Below, in pieces: positions 55,705-64,000 of a DNA stretch of 64,000 bases. Source of the DNA: Paraburkholderia sp. GTDB taxonomy: Bacteria > Pseudomonadota > Gammaproteobacteria > Burkholderiales > Burkholderiaceae. The stretch covers positions 62,001-126,000 of the forward strand of contig SCRN01000020.1 of NCBI GenBank assembly GCA_004322045.1. Direction: 5' to 3'. How positions within the stretch are numbered: the first letter of the stretch is position 1; each line of letters begins with the position of its first letter. The position numbers and the translations under genes were made by a program. The notes beneath the pieces are model-generated. The model made no database searches. It was given only the letters and a program-made list of their open reading frames with translations, and was not told the DNA's origin.

Positions 55705-55944
55705 ATGACAACGCACACGAACATCCATTCGGTCATGGGCATGCTGCACGCGCAGGAACTGCTGACGCTGTCGATCATCCGCGCACTTCCTCCCGACACG
55801 CGATGCAAAATCGCAGACGAATTGAAGGTTCACGCCGAGCTCGCGGCTCAGCCTCAACCCAACGCACCCGGCGAACGAGACACGCTCGAAGCGTTTCGTG
55901 CGAATGTGCGACGGCTGTCGATCTTGCTCGCTTCGGTGGCGTAA
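55705..55944 (+). CDS. Small unknown protein
   Basis: 79 residues, MTTHTNIHSVMGMLHAQELL..., mostly helical and soluble, with no family recognised. ATG at 55705 follows GTCGGAGAT with good spacing, which supports translation. It is divergent from glgP and convergent with the NlpD-like gene. The function is unknown. Confidence 0.62.
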   Translation: MTTHTNIHSVMGMLHAQELLTLSIIRALPPDTRCKIADELKVHAELAAQPQPNAPGERDTLEAFRANVRRLSILLASVA

Positions 55945-55994
55945 TTCGTCCGCACGCGAATGCGAGCACGAGCGGTGCCCGGGCAAGCGGGGGA

Positions 55995-56711
55995 TCAGCG
56001 AGGCAGATAAGCCAACGGGTCGACGGGCTTGCCCGCGCGACGGATTTCGAATTCGACCGTGCCGCGCCCCGACGTATCGGCTCCCATCTCGGCGATCTGC
56101 TGGCCTTTCTTGACGGCATCGCCCTCTTTGACGAGGACCTCGCCGTTCACGGCGTAACCCGTGACGACGTCGCCCCCGTGCTTGACCACGACGAGGGACT
56201 TGTATTGATCGACGCCCGTGCCGACATAAATGACGTTGCCGTCGGCCGACGCTTTGACGGGCTCGCCGGGCCGCCCCGTAATGACGATGCCTTTGACGTT
56301 GCCGGCATCGGTGAGCCGCACGACTTGCCCATAGGCGGGCCAAGCCGGCCGGACGATGACTGAATCGGCCGCGTTGGCGCCGGCATTGACATTGGCGCCC
56401 GGCTGCGGCGCCACGCGCAGCACCTGACCGGGCGTTAGCCTAGCGGTGCTGGACAGGTTATTCCATGCGGCCAGGTCGTCGACATGCTGGCCGAACGCCA
56501 TGGCGATGCCCGGCAGAGTATCGCCGGAATTGACGCGGTAGAAGCCTGCCGGCACGCCGGCGCGTTGCGGCTGCGCGAATTGCGATGGGAAAGGCGACTG
56601 CCCGAACCAGTCGTTCGTTGCACAGCCTCCCAGAAAAGTCGCGCCGGCCAGCGCCAGCGTGAGCTGCGCCCATGTCAGGCGTTCTCGTGCGGGAATGGTC
56701 ACCGTGTTCAC
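55995..56711 (-). CDS. NlpD-like lipoprotein with LysM and degenerate LytM/M23 domain
   Basis: 238-residue protein. A lipobox (LGGCA) is near residue 30. A LysM domain follows at about 57-100 (YRVNSGDTLPGIAMAFGQ), then an M23/LytM domain (about 130-235). The two histidines expected in the YAH and HFEIR motifs are replaced: the sequence reads GYAVNG and VEFEIR. It is therefore probably an inactive activator of amidases, as NlpD and EnvC are. Start is GTG at 56711 (GAGGG 6 nt upstream); GTG at 56702 is possible. Confidence 0.85.
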   Translation of the reverse strand: MNTVTIPARERLTWAQLTLALAGATFLGGCATNDWFGQSPFPSQFAQPQRAGVPAGFYRVNSGDTLPGIAMAFGQHVDDLAAWNNLSSTARLTPGQVLRVAPQPGANVNAGANAADSVIVRPAWPAYGQVVRLTDAGNVKGIVITGRPGEPVKASADGNVIYVGTGVDQYKSLVVVKHGGDVVTGYAVNGEVLVKEGDAVKKGQQIAEMGADTSGRGTVEFEIRRAGKPVDPLAYLPR

Positions 56712-56889
56712 CCTCGGCCCTCGATCGATGCAACGTTGCACTCCGAACTCGCGAGCGCCGCTAGCCTACGAGCAGCTTGCGGCGTTCGCCCGAATCTCCG
56801 ACTTTCGCGGCCGGTTAAAGGTCTATCGGCCATACCGCAATGACAGCTTGCCGCAGTCGTGTTCGGCGAGGATCGCACACCCTGGCGGG

Positions 56890-56940
56890 AAAAAGCAAAA
56901 CGAAACTGGCCCGCGCCCCCTTGCGGGAGCGGCGGGCCAG
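56890..56940 (-). terminator. Terminator of the DUF4148 gene
   Basis: CTGGCCCGC (56906-56914) and GCGGGCCAG (56932-56940) form a perfect 9-bp stem. On the minus strand it is followed by a T-rich run (TTTCGTTTTGC, then TTTTT), giving a good terminator for the gene at 57010-57351. Confidence 0.7.
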
Positions 56941-57009
56941 CGGACTCGGAACCGATCGCTACGTTCGGCGAGAGCGTGCGCAGCCGGCTTGCCGTCTAGA
57001 CCGGGAGGG

Positions 57010-57351
57010 TTAGCGGCCGAAATACAGCGGCTGTGCGCCCTCGCCGCTGGTCGGCTGCATCTGCATGCGCAAGCCGGACTGCGCGGAACCTGCCGCCACG
57101 CCACCATAGCCGCTCGTTTCGCCCGTCGCGACAGCCGAGCCCTGTTGCTGATGGACGCGTTGCTCCGCCGCTTGGATGCTTTCCGGATAAAACGGGTCAT
57201 GCATCGCGGGGTTATACCCGGCTTGCTCCAACTGGATCAATTCTTGGCGCACCTGCGCGCGCGTCACTGGGCCGTTATCCGATTGAGCGAACGAAACGAG
57301 AGGAATCGACAAAGCGGAAGCCGCAACCATTGCATAAGCGAGTGATTTCAT
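57010..57351 (-). CDS. DUF4148-type secreted small protein
   Basis: 113 residues with a signal peptide (MKSLAYAMVAASALSIPLVSFA) and the VTRAQVRQELIQLEQAGYNPA segment of DUF4148 proteins. The end is Gln/Gly/Ser-rich. ATG at 57351 has GGAGG 8 nt upstream. It is a second family member in the window, alone, with its own terminator. The function is unknown. Confidence 0.87.
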   Translation of the reverse strand: MKSLAYAMVAASALSIPLVSFAQSDNGPVTRAQVRQELIQLEQAGYNPAMHDPFYPESIQAAEQRVHQQQGSAVATGETSGYGGVAAGSAQSGLRMQMQPTSGEGAQPLYFGR

Positions 57352-57546
57352 GATGAACCTCCGAAAACTATGATTCGCCGCATGCAAGACGCCGCGACGA
57401 TTAACCACAGTCTAGGTCGCGAATCACCTAGGGAAAACCCCTCGTTTAGTCAAATAGAATTTCGCTCGAAGCAACAATGACAACCCGTTACCAAAATTTA
57501 CTGCGCAAAAGCGCTGTAATCGATTCCTTCCGGCGTCGGTGCCGAT

Positions 57547-58956
57547 TTACGTCCAATCGGCGTGAAAGCTCCCCTCGCTGTCAATGCGCTCGAACGTGTG
57601 AGCGCCGAAGAAATCGCGTTGCGCCTGCACGAGATTCGCGGGCAGACGCTCCGCCCGATAGCCGTCGAAGTAGGCGATAGCGGACGCAAACGCCGGCACG
57701 GGCACGCCGGCCGTGACGGCGGCCGCCACGATCTCGCGCAGCGCCGCTTGGTAGCTTTCCGAAACCTGACGGAAATACGGGTCGAGCAAAAGGTTTTCGA
57801 GTGCGGGGTCGTGTGCGTAGGCATCGGTGATCTTCTGAAGAAACCGAGCGCGGATGATGCATCCCGCGCGGAAGATCTTGGCGATGCCGCCGAAGTCGAG
57901 TTCCCAGCCATACTCCTGCGATGCCGCGCGCAACTGCGCGAAGCCTTGCGCGTACGAAATGACCTTGCTCAGATAAAGCGCACGGCGCACCGCTTCCACG
58001 AAGGCAGCCCGGTCGCCATCGAACGGCTTGCGAGCCGGGCCGGACAACACCTTGCTGGCGGCGACTCGCTGGGTCTTCAGCGACGAGAGCACCCGAGCGA
58101 ACACCGATTCAGTGATGAGCGGCAATGGCACGCCCAGGTCAAGGGCGTTCTGGCTGGTCCATTTGCCGGTGCCCTTTTGCGCGGCGCGATCGAGAATCAT
58201 GTCGACGAGCTCGCGCCCCGTCTCGTCGTCACGCTTACCGAATATCTTGGCCGTGATCTCGATCAGATAGCTATCGAGTTCGCCTGCGTTCCATTCCGTG
58301 TACACCTTCGCCAATTCGGCGTTGGTCAGCCCGGCCACGTGTTGCAGCACCGCGTAGCTTTCGGCAATCAACTGCATGTCGCCGTACTCGATGCCGTTGT
58401 GCACCATCTTCACGAAATGGCCGGCGCCGTCGGGGCCGATGTAGGCGACGCACGGTTCGCCGTCCGGCGCCCTCGCGGCAATCTGAGTCAAGACCGGCGC
58501 GACCAAGTCGTAGGCGTCGCGCGGGCCGCCCGGCATGATGGCAGGCCCCCTCAAAGCCCCTTCTTCTCCGCCCGATACGCCCGTGCCGATGAAATGCAGC
58601 CCGGCTTGCGCGAGTTCTTGATTGCGCCGCACGGTGTCGGTGAAATGCGTATTGCCGCCATCGATCAGGACGTCGCCTCGATCGAGCAGCGGCTTGAGCG
58701 CCGCGATCGTCGCATCGGTCGGCTCGCCGGCCTTGACCATCATCAGGATGCGCCGCGGTTTCTCCAGCGAATCGACGAACTGCTCGAGCGAGTACGCCGG
58801 CACGAGCTTGCGATCGGGAAATTGTGCGACCAGTTCATCGGTCTTCGCGCGGCTGCGGTTGTAGACCGCCACCGCATAGCCGCGGCTTTCGATATTGAGC
58901 GCTAGGTTGCGGCCCATCACTGCAAGGCCGATGACGCCGATGGCGGGTTGGGTCAT
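57547..58956 (-). CDS. gnd: 6-phosphogluconate dehydrogenase (decarboxylating)
   Basis: 469-residue enzyme of the oxidative pentose phosphate pathway, making ribulose 5-phosphate, CO2 and NADPH. The Rossmann start [37 protein letters not shown] and the catalytic Lys/Asn stretch [16 protein letters not shown] are intact. ATG at 58956 has GGAGAATT upstream. The long (about 470 residue) form is present. It stands alone. Confidence 0.95.
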   Translation of the reverse strand: MTQPAIGVIGLAVMGRNLALNIESRGYAVAVYNRSRAKTDELVAQFPDRKLVPAYSLEQFVDSLEKPRRILMMVKAGEPTDATIAALKPLLDRGDVLIDGGNTHFTDTVRRNQELAQAGLHFIGTGVSGGEEGALRGPAIMPGGPRDAYDLVAPVLTQIAARAPDGEPCVAYIGPDGAGHFVKMVHNGIEYGDMQLIAESYAVLQHVAGLTNAELAKVYTEWNAGELDSYLIEITAKIFGKRDDETGRELVDMILDRAAQKGTGKWTSQNALDLGVPLPLITESVFARVLSSLKTQRVAASKVLSGPARKPFDGDRAAFVEAVRRALYLSKVISYAQGFAQLRAASQEYGWELDFGGIAKIFRAGCIIRARFLQKITDAYAHDPALENLLLDPYFRQVSESYQAALREIVAAAVTAGVPVPAFASAIAYFDGYRAERLPANLVQAQRDFFGAHTFERIDSEGSFHADWT

Positions 58957-59019
58957 TTGTCGAATTCTCCAAGAAAGGGATAGGGGCACGTACGGCGCCG
59001 CGCCACGACGGCTCGACCG

Positions 59020-59925
59020 TCAACGACGATTAAAAACCGAGGGAGCGAGTTGCGCAGTCACCGCGCTCAACGCATCGCCGCACGGCGCTTCTATCTTCAG
59101 CGAAAACAGCGAATCGGCGCGCGTGCGCCCGATATTGATCGCGGCAATCGGCGTGCCCGCCTGCGCCGCCCAGCGGCAAAAGCGATAGCCGGAAAAAACC
59201 ATCAACGAGGAGCCGACGACCAGCATGGCATCGGCCGCTTCCAGTGCCTGCGCCGCCGCGGCCACGCGTTCGTGCGGCACGTTTTCGCCGAAGAACACGA
59301 CATCGGGCTTGAGCATGCCGCTGCAATCGGGGCAATCCGGCACGCGAAAACGATCGAGCGCCTCCCATTCCAGATGAGCATCGCCGTCGGCCGAAACCGC
59401 TGCGCTCACGCCGGCCAAGGCGGGATTGTCGCGAAGCAGCACAGTTTGAATCGCGGCGCGGCTATGACGCGCGCCGCAGTCCAGACAGATCACCGCGTCG
59501 ATGCTGCCGTGCAGTTCGACCACCTCGGCGCTGCCCGCGCGTTGATGGAGACCATCGACGTTTTGCGTCACGAGCCGCGCGATACGGCCTGTAGCGCCAA
59601 GCTGCGCCAGCGCGCGATGAGCGGCGTTGGGCTCGGCGCCGGCGAGCATCGGCCAACCCACCATGCTGCGCGCCCAATAACGACGCCGCGCATGCTCGGA
59701 ATCGCGAAACGCCTGCCATTGGATTGGTTGCGCGCGCATCCAATCGCCGTTCATGTCGCGATAACCCGGGATGCCGGACGCGACACTGACACCCGCGCCG
59801 GTCAGCACGAACAAGCGCTCATGCCGCGCCATGAACGCGCGAAGCGCATCCAATGCGGCGGCGCTCGACGCCTCTTCGGAAGACAAAGGCTCGGCCGGTC
59901 GAATCGACGGGGACGACTCGGACAT
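59020..59925 (-). CDS. SIR2-family NAD-dependent protein deacylase
   Basis: 301-residue sirtuin. The NAD site GAGVSVASGIPGYR, the catalytic TQNVDGLHQRAG and ELHGS, and the zinc pairs CLDC and CPDC are all seen. It should remove acetyl or other acyl groups from lysines, or ADP-ribosylate. ATG at 59925 is preferred to a TTG 4 codons upstream. A Ser/Glu-rich N-terminus of about 30 residues is extra. It lies just upstream of gnd on the same strand. Confidence 0.92.
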   Translation of the reverse strand: MSESSPSIRPAEPLSSEEASSAAALDALRAFMARHERLFVLTGAGVSVASGIPGYRDMNGDWMRAQPIQWQAFRDSEHARRRYWARSMVGWPMLAGAEPNAAHRALAQLGATGRIARLVTQNVDGLHQRAGSAEVVELHGSIDAVICLDCGARHSRAAIQTVLLRDNPALAGVSAAVSADGDAHLEWEALDRFRVPDCPDCSGMLKPDVVFFGENVPHERVAAAAQALEAADAMLVVGSSLMVFSGYRFCRWAAQAGTPIAAINIGRTRADSLFSLKIEAPCGDALSAVTAQLAPSVFNRR

Positions 59926-60139
59926 GATGGGCGGCAACTCCTTTCACGGCTTACGGCCCGCGGGGCACAACGACGCAAATCTTACGCCGTTCGGCGTCGG
60001 CGCGTCATTGCAACGCGCGCAGGCCAGCGGCGGACGCACGCCTACAGCCTTTCGCTCGCCAACCGCGCCGTGAGGAAGTCGATCAGCACGCGTGTGCGCG
60101 CGGGCATGCGATGAAGTGGCCGCGCACAATCGCTCCCCC

Positions 60140-62020
60140 CTACAGCAGCGGGCATGCGGTGACGCTATTGCCGAGTTCGGCGCAACGCCGCTCGTAGTCG
60201 CGCAAGTATGCACGCTCGTCTTCATCGAGCATGTCGATATCGATGAGATCCCAATCGTAGCCCACCGTGACGAGGTTTTCGAACTCCACCTTGCCCCTCT
60301 CGCGCGAACTCGGATGGATCACCACGACGTTTTCGATACGCACGCCGCCTCGGCCCCGCACGTAGATGCCCGGCTCCACAGAAATGACGGCGTTCGGCAC
60401 GAGCCCATAGCGCGAGCCGGGCGCAAAACGCACACCGCCCTCATGCACGTGAATGCCGATCCCGTGCCCCGTGCCGTGATTGAAATCGTAGCCGTGCGAG
60501 CGACAGACATCGCGCACCGCTTGGTCGACGTCTTCACCCTTGCAATTGGCGGGAAAGCGCGTCACGAGACCCTTGATGCAAGCCTTGAGCGCAATCGTAT
60601 AGATCTCGCGCTGCCAGGGCTGCGCGCTCGTTGAAGGTTCGGTCGTGCGCAACACGACGCGCGTGCAGTCCGTGGCAAAGCCGCTCTCGTAGTACGCCCC
60701 GCTATCGAGCAGCACGAGCTGGCCGTCCTCGAGCACGACGTCCGGGCTCGCGGCCGCGTAGTGCGCCAACGCACTATTCGGGCCATGCGCGGCGATCGTC
60801 GTAAACGTCAGCCCGACGGCGCCGCGCGCGCCGTAAGCGTCGTTGATCCGCCGCGCGAGATCGTATTCCGAATGGAGCTGCCCCGGCTCGCCGTACTTGG
60901 CCCAGCGCATCGTCTGCGCAATCGCGGCGCTGCTGCGCGCAAACGCGTCGCGAAATCGATCGAGCGCCTGCGGCGTCTTGGACGCGCGCATCGCCTCGAC
61001 CGGGCTGAAATTCGTATGGCGCGCGGCGGGCCAGATCCGGCGCAACGCATCGGGCATTGCGCAATTGACGGCATCGGCGCTATAGCAAACCTGATCGACG
61101 TCGAACAGGGCAAGGAAACGGCCGAGCGCAGCCAGGTCGTTTCGGAACACCTGCAGTTTCGGATAGGCTTCGAGTTCGACCGGGCACCGCTCGCAGCCCT
61201 CGGGCAAATACAGCGCCGCTTGATCGCCGATGACGAACAGGTAGCCCAGATGCGACGACGCATTCGGCATGTGGTAGCCGCGGCTGTTCAACAGAAAGCC
61301 GATGTCGTCCGCCGCGCAAGTAAGCCAGCAAAGGCGCTCTTTCGGCGCCCGCAACTCGGCGCGCAAGCGCTCGTTCAACGTCTTGATGTTGGCGGCTACG
61401 CTCACGCCCGTCACGGTCTCGGGCAACTCGAATATCGGCCGCTCGACCTGCCATCCGGGCAGCGCGATGGCGCGATCGATTTCGCGCGCCGCCAGGGCCG
61501 TCCACCGCTGCGCCGCCTCGCGCGTCTTCTCCGATAGCCGGTCTCGCTGCGCGACGCTCACGCGCAGCGCGTCATACCCTAGCGAACGCAGTACGCTGGC
61601 ATGCTTGGAGACCCAATCGACCAGCGCTGTCCAGATCGGTACGCCGAGTTCCAGCTTTTCCAACTGCACGTGCGCTTCGTCGCACTGCGATTCCGCTTGC
61701 AAATGGTAGCGACCGTCGACGAACAAAATGAAACGGCGGCTGCCGAGCTTCGACGCCGCGGCTGCGCTCAGAAAAACGCCCGACCCGGCGGACCCGTCGA
61801 ATCCGGTCAGCGCGAAACGCTGGCTATTGCGGCGCGGTACGTATTCGCTGATGAACTCGTCTTGCGACGTGACAACGAGCGCGTCCAGCTCCATTCGATC
61901 GAGCCACGCGCTCAGACGCTCATGCGTTTGCGCTATCGAAGGCTCGTAGGCCGCAAGATCGGAGAAGTTGTATTGAAGTCGATCGATCATCGCATCAGCT
62001 CGTTCTGTCCATGCCGGCAT
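60140..62020 (-). CDS. Xaa-Pro aminopeptidase (M24B, aminopeptidase P family)
   Basis: 626-residue three-domain aminopeptidase P. Metal ligands are seen in LLDSGAYYESGFATDCTR (two Asp), GHGIGIHVHEG (His), SVEPGIYV and VRIENVVVI (Glu). It removes N-terminal residues before proline. ATG at 62020 has AAGGGGG 9 nt upstream; ATGs at 62029 and 61990 are alternatives. The long form with two creatinase-like N-terminal domains matches eukaryotic-type APP1. It diverges from the XRE gene. Confidence 0.92.
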   Translation of the reverse strand: MPAWTERADAMIDRLQYNFSDLAAYEPSIAQTHERLSAWLDRMELDALVVTSQDEFISEYVPRRNSQRFALTGFDGSAGSGVFLSAAAASKLGSRRFILFVDGRYHLQAESQCDEAHVQLEKLELGVPIWTALVDWVSKHASVLRSLGYDALRVSVAQRDRLSEKTREAAQRWTALAAREIDRAIALPGWQVERPIFELPETVTGVSVAANIKTLNERLRAELRAPKERLCWLTCAADDIGFLLNSRGYHMPNASSHLGYLFVIGDQAALYLPEGCERCPVELEAYPKLQVFRNDLAALGRFLALFDVDQVCYSADAVNCAMPDALRRIWPAARHTNFSPVEAMRASKTPQALDRFRDAFARSSAAIAQTMRWAKYGEPGQLHSEYDLARRINDAYGARGAVGLTFTTIAAHGPNSALAHYAAASPDVVLEDGQLVLLDSGAYYESGFATDCTRVVLRTTEPSTSAQPWQREIYTIALKACIKGLVTRFPANCKGEDVDQAVRDVCRSHGYDFNHGTGHGIGIHVHEGGVRFAPGSRYGLVPNAVISVEPGIYVRGRGGVRIENVVVIHPSSRERGKVEFENLVTVGYDWDLIDIDMLDEDERAYLRDYERRCAELGNSVTACPLL

Positions 62021-62247
62021 GCTCGCCATGCCCCCTTATATCGTTCGCAAAAACTACCGTCGGCGCGAATTTACGTCAAGCTAAAATTTAGGTGCCACTA
62101 AAAAAATGGCCTGAATACGCCGAACGACGGGGTGTGGGGAGCGCGGTACAATGCGCGCTTCCGGCGGCGCGGCCCGCGGCGTCACAGTGTTGCGCCGGTG
62201 CGAAAAGTCGGCGGCGCAGCCGCCCGCGAACGCCTCCAAGAGGATTC

Positions 62248-63003
62248 ATGGATTCGGATATCAACCATATCGGCCAGCGCATTCGGCGTCTGCGACGCGA
62301 CTCGAAAATGACGCTGCTGGAAGTGGCGACGGCGTCGAGCCTATCGGTGGGCTTTTTGTCGCAAGTCGAGCGCAATCTCACCGGAATTTCGATCTCGTCG
62401 CTCGTGAACGTCGCCAAAGCGCTAGGCGTGCCGCTGGGCGCGTTGCTCGAACAGCCGCGTCAAGCACAGCCCGATTCGCACGAGGGGCGACGCGAATCGT
62501 ATCGCGTGGGCCCGATGCGCCAGCGCTACGAGCGGCTGTCCACTACCTTCGACGGCAGTCAGTTGAACGCCGTCAAAGTGCAAATGCTGCAAGGCTATAG
62601 CTCCGAATGGGTTGCGCACAGCGGCGACGAGTTCGTCTACGTGCTCGTGGGCCAAGTGCGTTACACGCTGCGCAAAAAAGACTACCTATTGTCGGCGGGC
62701 GATTCGCTGCATTTCGATGCGCACGAGCGCCATCGCGTGGTCAACGTCGGACCGGGGCCGGCGGAAATGATCGTCGTCGGCACGCTGCCCTTCTTCGATG
62801 ACGATCAGTCGGAGCTCGCCCGAGGCGACGGCGAACGCAGCACGCCGCGCACGAACGCGGTCAAGAAGAGGGCCGCCGCGCCACGCGCCGCGATCGCTAA
62901 AGTCGCGCAGAGCAAGCAGCACGCTGCGAAAGCAAAACCACGGGCAAAAGCAAAAACCTCTGTGCCGAAAAAAACGACGAGCGCCGCAACGAAGAAGCGC
63001 TGA
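62248..63003 (+). CDS. XRE-family regulator with cupin domain and basic H1-like tail
   Basis: 251 residues. An N-terminal helix-turn-helix (about 9-63: IGQRIRRLRRDSKMTLLEVA, SVGFLSQVERNLTGISISSL) is followed by a cupin sensor domain (about 100-190: HSGDEFVYVLVGQVRYTL, GDSLHFDAHERHRVVN). The last 50 residues are Lys/Ala/Pro-rich, like histone H1 or AlgP tails, and may bind DNA without sequence preference. ATG at 62248 has AAGAGGATT. The target and ligand are unknown; the divergent aminopeptidase P gene is a candidate. Confidence 0.9.
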   Translation: MDSDINHIGQRIRRLRRDSKMTLLEVATASSLSVGFLSQVERNLTGISISSLVNVAKALGVPLGALLEQPRQAQPDSHEGRRESYRVGPMRQRYERLSTTFDGSQLNAVKVQMLQGYSSEWVAHSGDEFVYVLVGQVRYTLRKKDYLLSAGDSLHFDAHERHRVVNVGPGPAEMIVVGTLPFFDDDQSELARGDGERSTPRTNAVKKRAAAPRAAIAKVAQSKQHAAKAKPRAKAKTSVPKKTTSAATKKR

Positions 63004-63080
63004 CCTTCGCGCATGCGCGGCGTTGGCCTTGCAGTCGCGCGCGATGTTTGGCTCGACCTCGACCGGCCGCATCGCCTGAA

Positions 63081-63887
63081 TCATTCGGCGGATGGAGCTG
63101 CTGCGCTGCGCCTTCCGCCCGACTTCCAGTGCTGCAATGCGACCACGACGGCCATGGCGGCCAAGATCGTGAGCGACGCCGAGACGCGATTCAGGTTGAG
63201 CCCGCCTTCGGCGACGGGCTTGGTCAATGAGTCGCCCAACGTCGCGCCGAGCGGCCGCGTCAGCACATAAGCGGCCCAAAACAACACGCCTACCGGCACG
63301 CGTTTGGCGAAGCGCCACGCCAGCGCGACGACGAGCAGCAACGCAGCGAACACGAGCGAGCCGCGCTCGAAGCCCAGTCCTACGCTATCGGCGGCGAAAT
63401 CGCCGAGCGCGGTGCCAAGCGTATTCGACACTAAGATCGTGACCCAATAGAAAACCTCGTCGCGCGGCCGCACGATGCGGTCGTATTCGATGCGCCCCGC
63501 TACGGCGCGCCATAGCACGAGCACGATCAATACGGCGGCAAAGAGCAGCGCGGAGGACCACACGTACCCGAGGCCCGCCGTTCGGTCGAGGAAGTCCGAC
63601 GTCGTCGTGCCCACGGTCGTCGTTGCAATCACGACCGCCCAATAAGCGGCCGGATGATAGGAGCGCGCCCGTACCTGAATGGTCAGCGTCACAGCGAAGT
63701 ACACGAGAAAGACGAGTGTCGCCACGGCGTAGCCAAGGCGAAAGGACATCGAAAGCGCATCCCCTCCGGTTTCTCCAACTGTCGTCGCCAAAATCTTCAC
63801 GAGCCAAAACACGGCGGTCGCTTCTGGCACTTTGCTGAGCCAAGTGTCGCAGTCCTGCTGGCCGGCGATTGCTGTGCGGACGGTCAT
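63081..63887 (-). CDS. Four-repeat membrane protein (COG4705-like)
   Basis: 268 residues with about eight spans. Four repeats start at about residues 27, 82, 147 and 203, each with an aromatic-Trp pair and a (T/L)xG-T-x-(G/S)D motif: ATTVGETGGD, TTVGTTTSDF, NTLGTALGDF, RPLGATLGDS. Each is followed by a second GLG-rich segment. This is the layout of the uncharacterised COG4705 membrane family; transport of a small ion or metabolite is possible. ATG at 63887 has AGGAG 8 nt upstream. Confidence 0.85.
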   Translation of the reverse strand: MTVRTAIAGQQDCDTWLSKVPEATAVFWLVKILATTVGETGGDALSMSFRLGYAVATLVFLVYFAVTLTIQVRARSYHPAAYWAVVIATTTVGTTTSDFLDRTAGLGYVWSSALLFAAVLIVLVLWRAVAGRIEYDRIVRPRDEVFYWVTILVSNTLGTALGDFAADSVGLGFERGSLVFAALLLVVALAWRFAKRVPVGVLFWAAYVLTRPLGATLGDSLTKPVAEGGLNLNRVSASLTILAAMAVVVALQHWKSGGRRSAAAPSAE

Positions 63888-64000
63888 GCGGTGTTCTCCT
63901 AACTCGGTTCGGGGCGGCTGCATGCGAATGCGTCGCATTATCCTCGGATAGCCTTAAGGGACGCTTATCGCGCTTATCGACGTCCCGTAGCATCGCACGC

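Noticed and set aside
1-64000. tRNA, rRNA, CRISPR arrays, insertion sequences or prophage
   Set aside because: No tRNA-like T-loop/acceptor pairs, regular short repeats, transposase or phage protein sequences were seen in either strand.

Overview
The window is high-GC chromosomal DNA from a member of the Burkholderiaceae, most likely a Paraburkholderia, Trinickia, Caballeronia or Burkholderia relative. The main evidence is an llpE-ceoA-ceoB-opcM efflux operon (BpeEF-OprC type) with a divergent LysR regulator, two small DUF4148-type secreted proteins, a very large (about 1620 residue) NAD-glutamate dehydrogenase, and frcBCA-type sugar import genes. No rRNA, tRNA, CRISPR array, insertion sequence or phage gene was seen.

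Layout. 1-3.9 kb: frcBCA-like sugar ABC importer (frcB cut by the window edge) and a ROK regulator. 4.0-6.5 kb: an AT-richer accessory patch with an unrecognised 619-residue protein and an orphan Xre/MbcA/ParS-type antitoxin. 6.6-14.7 kb: llpE-ceoAB-opcM multidrug efflux operon and its divergent LysR regulator. 14.8-26.9 kb: a DUF4148 protein with a perfect inverted repeat over its ribosome binding site, a purine nucleoside permease, an MscS-type channel, selD overlapping the large glutamate dehydrogenase, an alpha/beta hydrolase and an M14 peptidase. 27-32.4 kb: gabT-gabD, a basic amino acid binding protein closed by two hairpins, and an aspartoacylase/AstE-type enzyme.

32.7-52.1 kb is the most distinctive block. 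A six-gene SUF iron-sulfur operon (Rrf2 regulator, sufB, sufC, sufD, sufS and one continuous sufU-sufT reading frame) converges on a narG-narH-narJ-narI-parvulin-narK nitrate respiration operon read from the other strand. These are followed by a small unknown gene, a GH15 glucoamylase and a TDT-family transporter that ends at a strong terminator. NarG and NarH carry several Fe-S clusters, so the SUF and Nar genes plausibly work together under low oxygen. The narG promoter region has an FNR-like box and a perfect palindrome over the likely -10 region.

52.2-64 kb returns to housekeeping and small genes: glycogen phosphorylase, an NlpD-like lipoprotein with substituted catalytic histidines, a second DUF4148 protein, 6-phosphogluconate dehydrogenase, a SIR2 deacetylase, an aminopeptidase P, an XRE-cupin regulator with a histone-H1-like tail, and a four-repeat membrane protein. 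The best leads for something undescribed are the SufU-SufT fusion, the cysteine nucleophile in LlpE, the hairpin over the DUF4148 ribosome binding site, the double control of narG and the orphan 619-residue protein. All functional statements come from reading the sequence and remembered family features; no database search was run.
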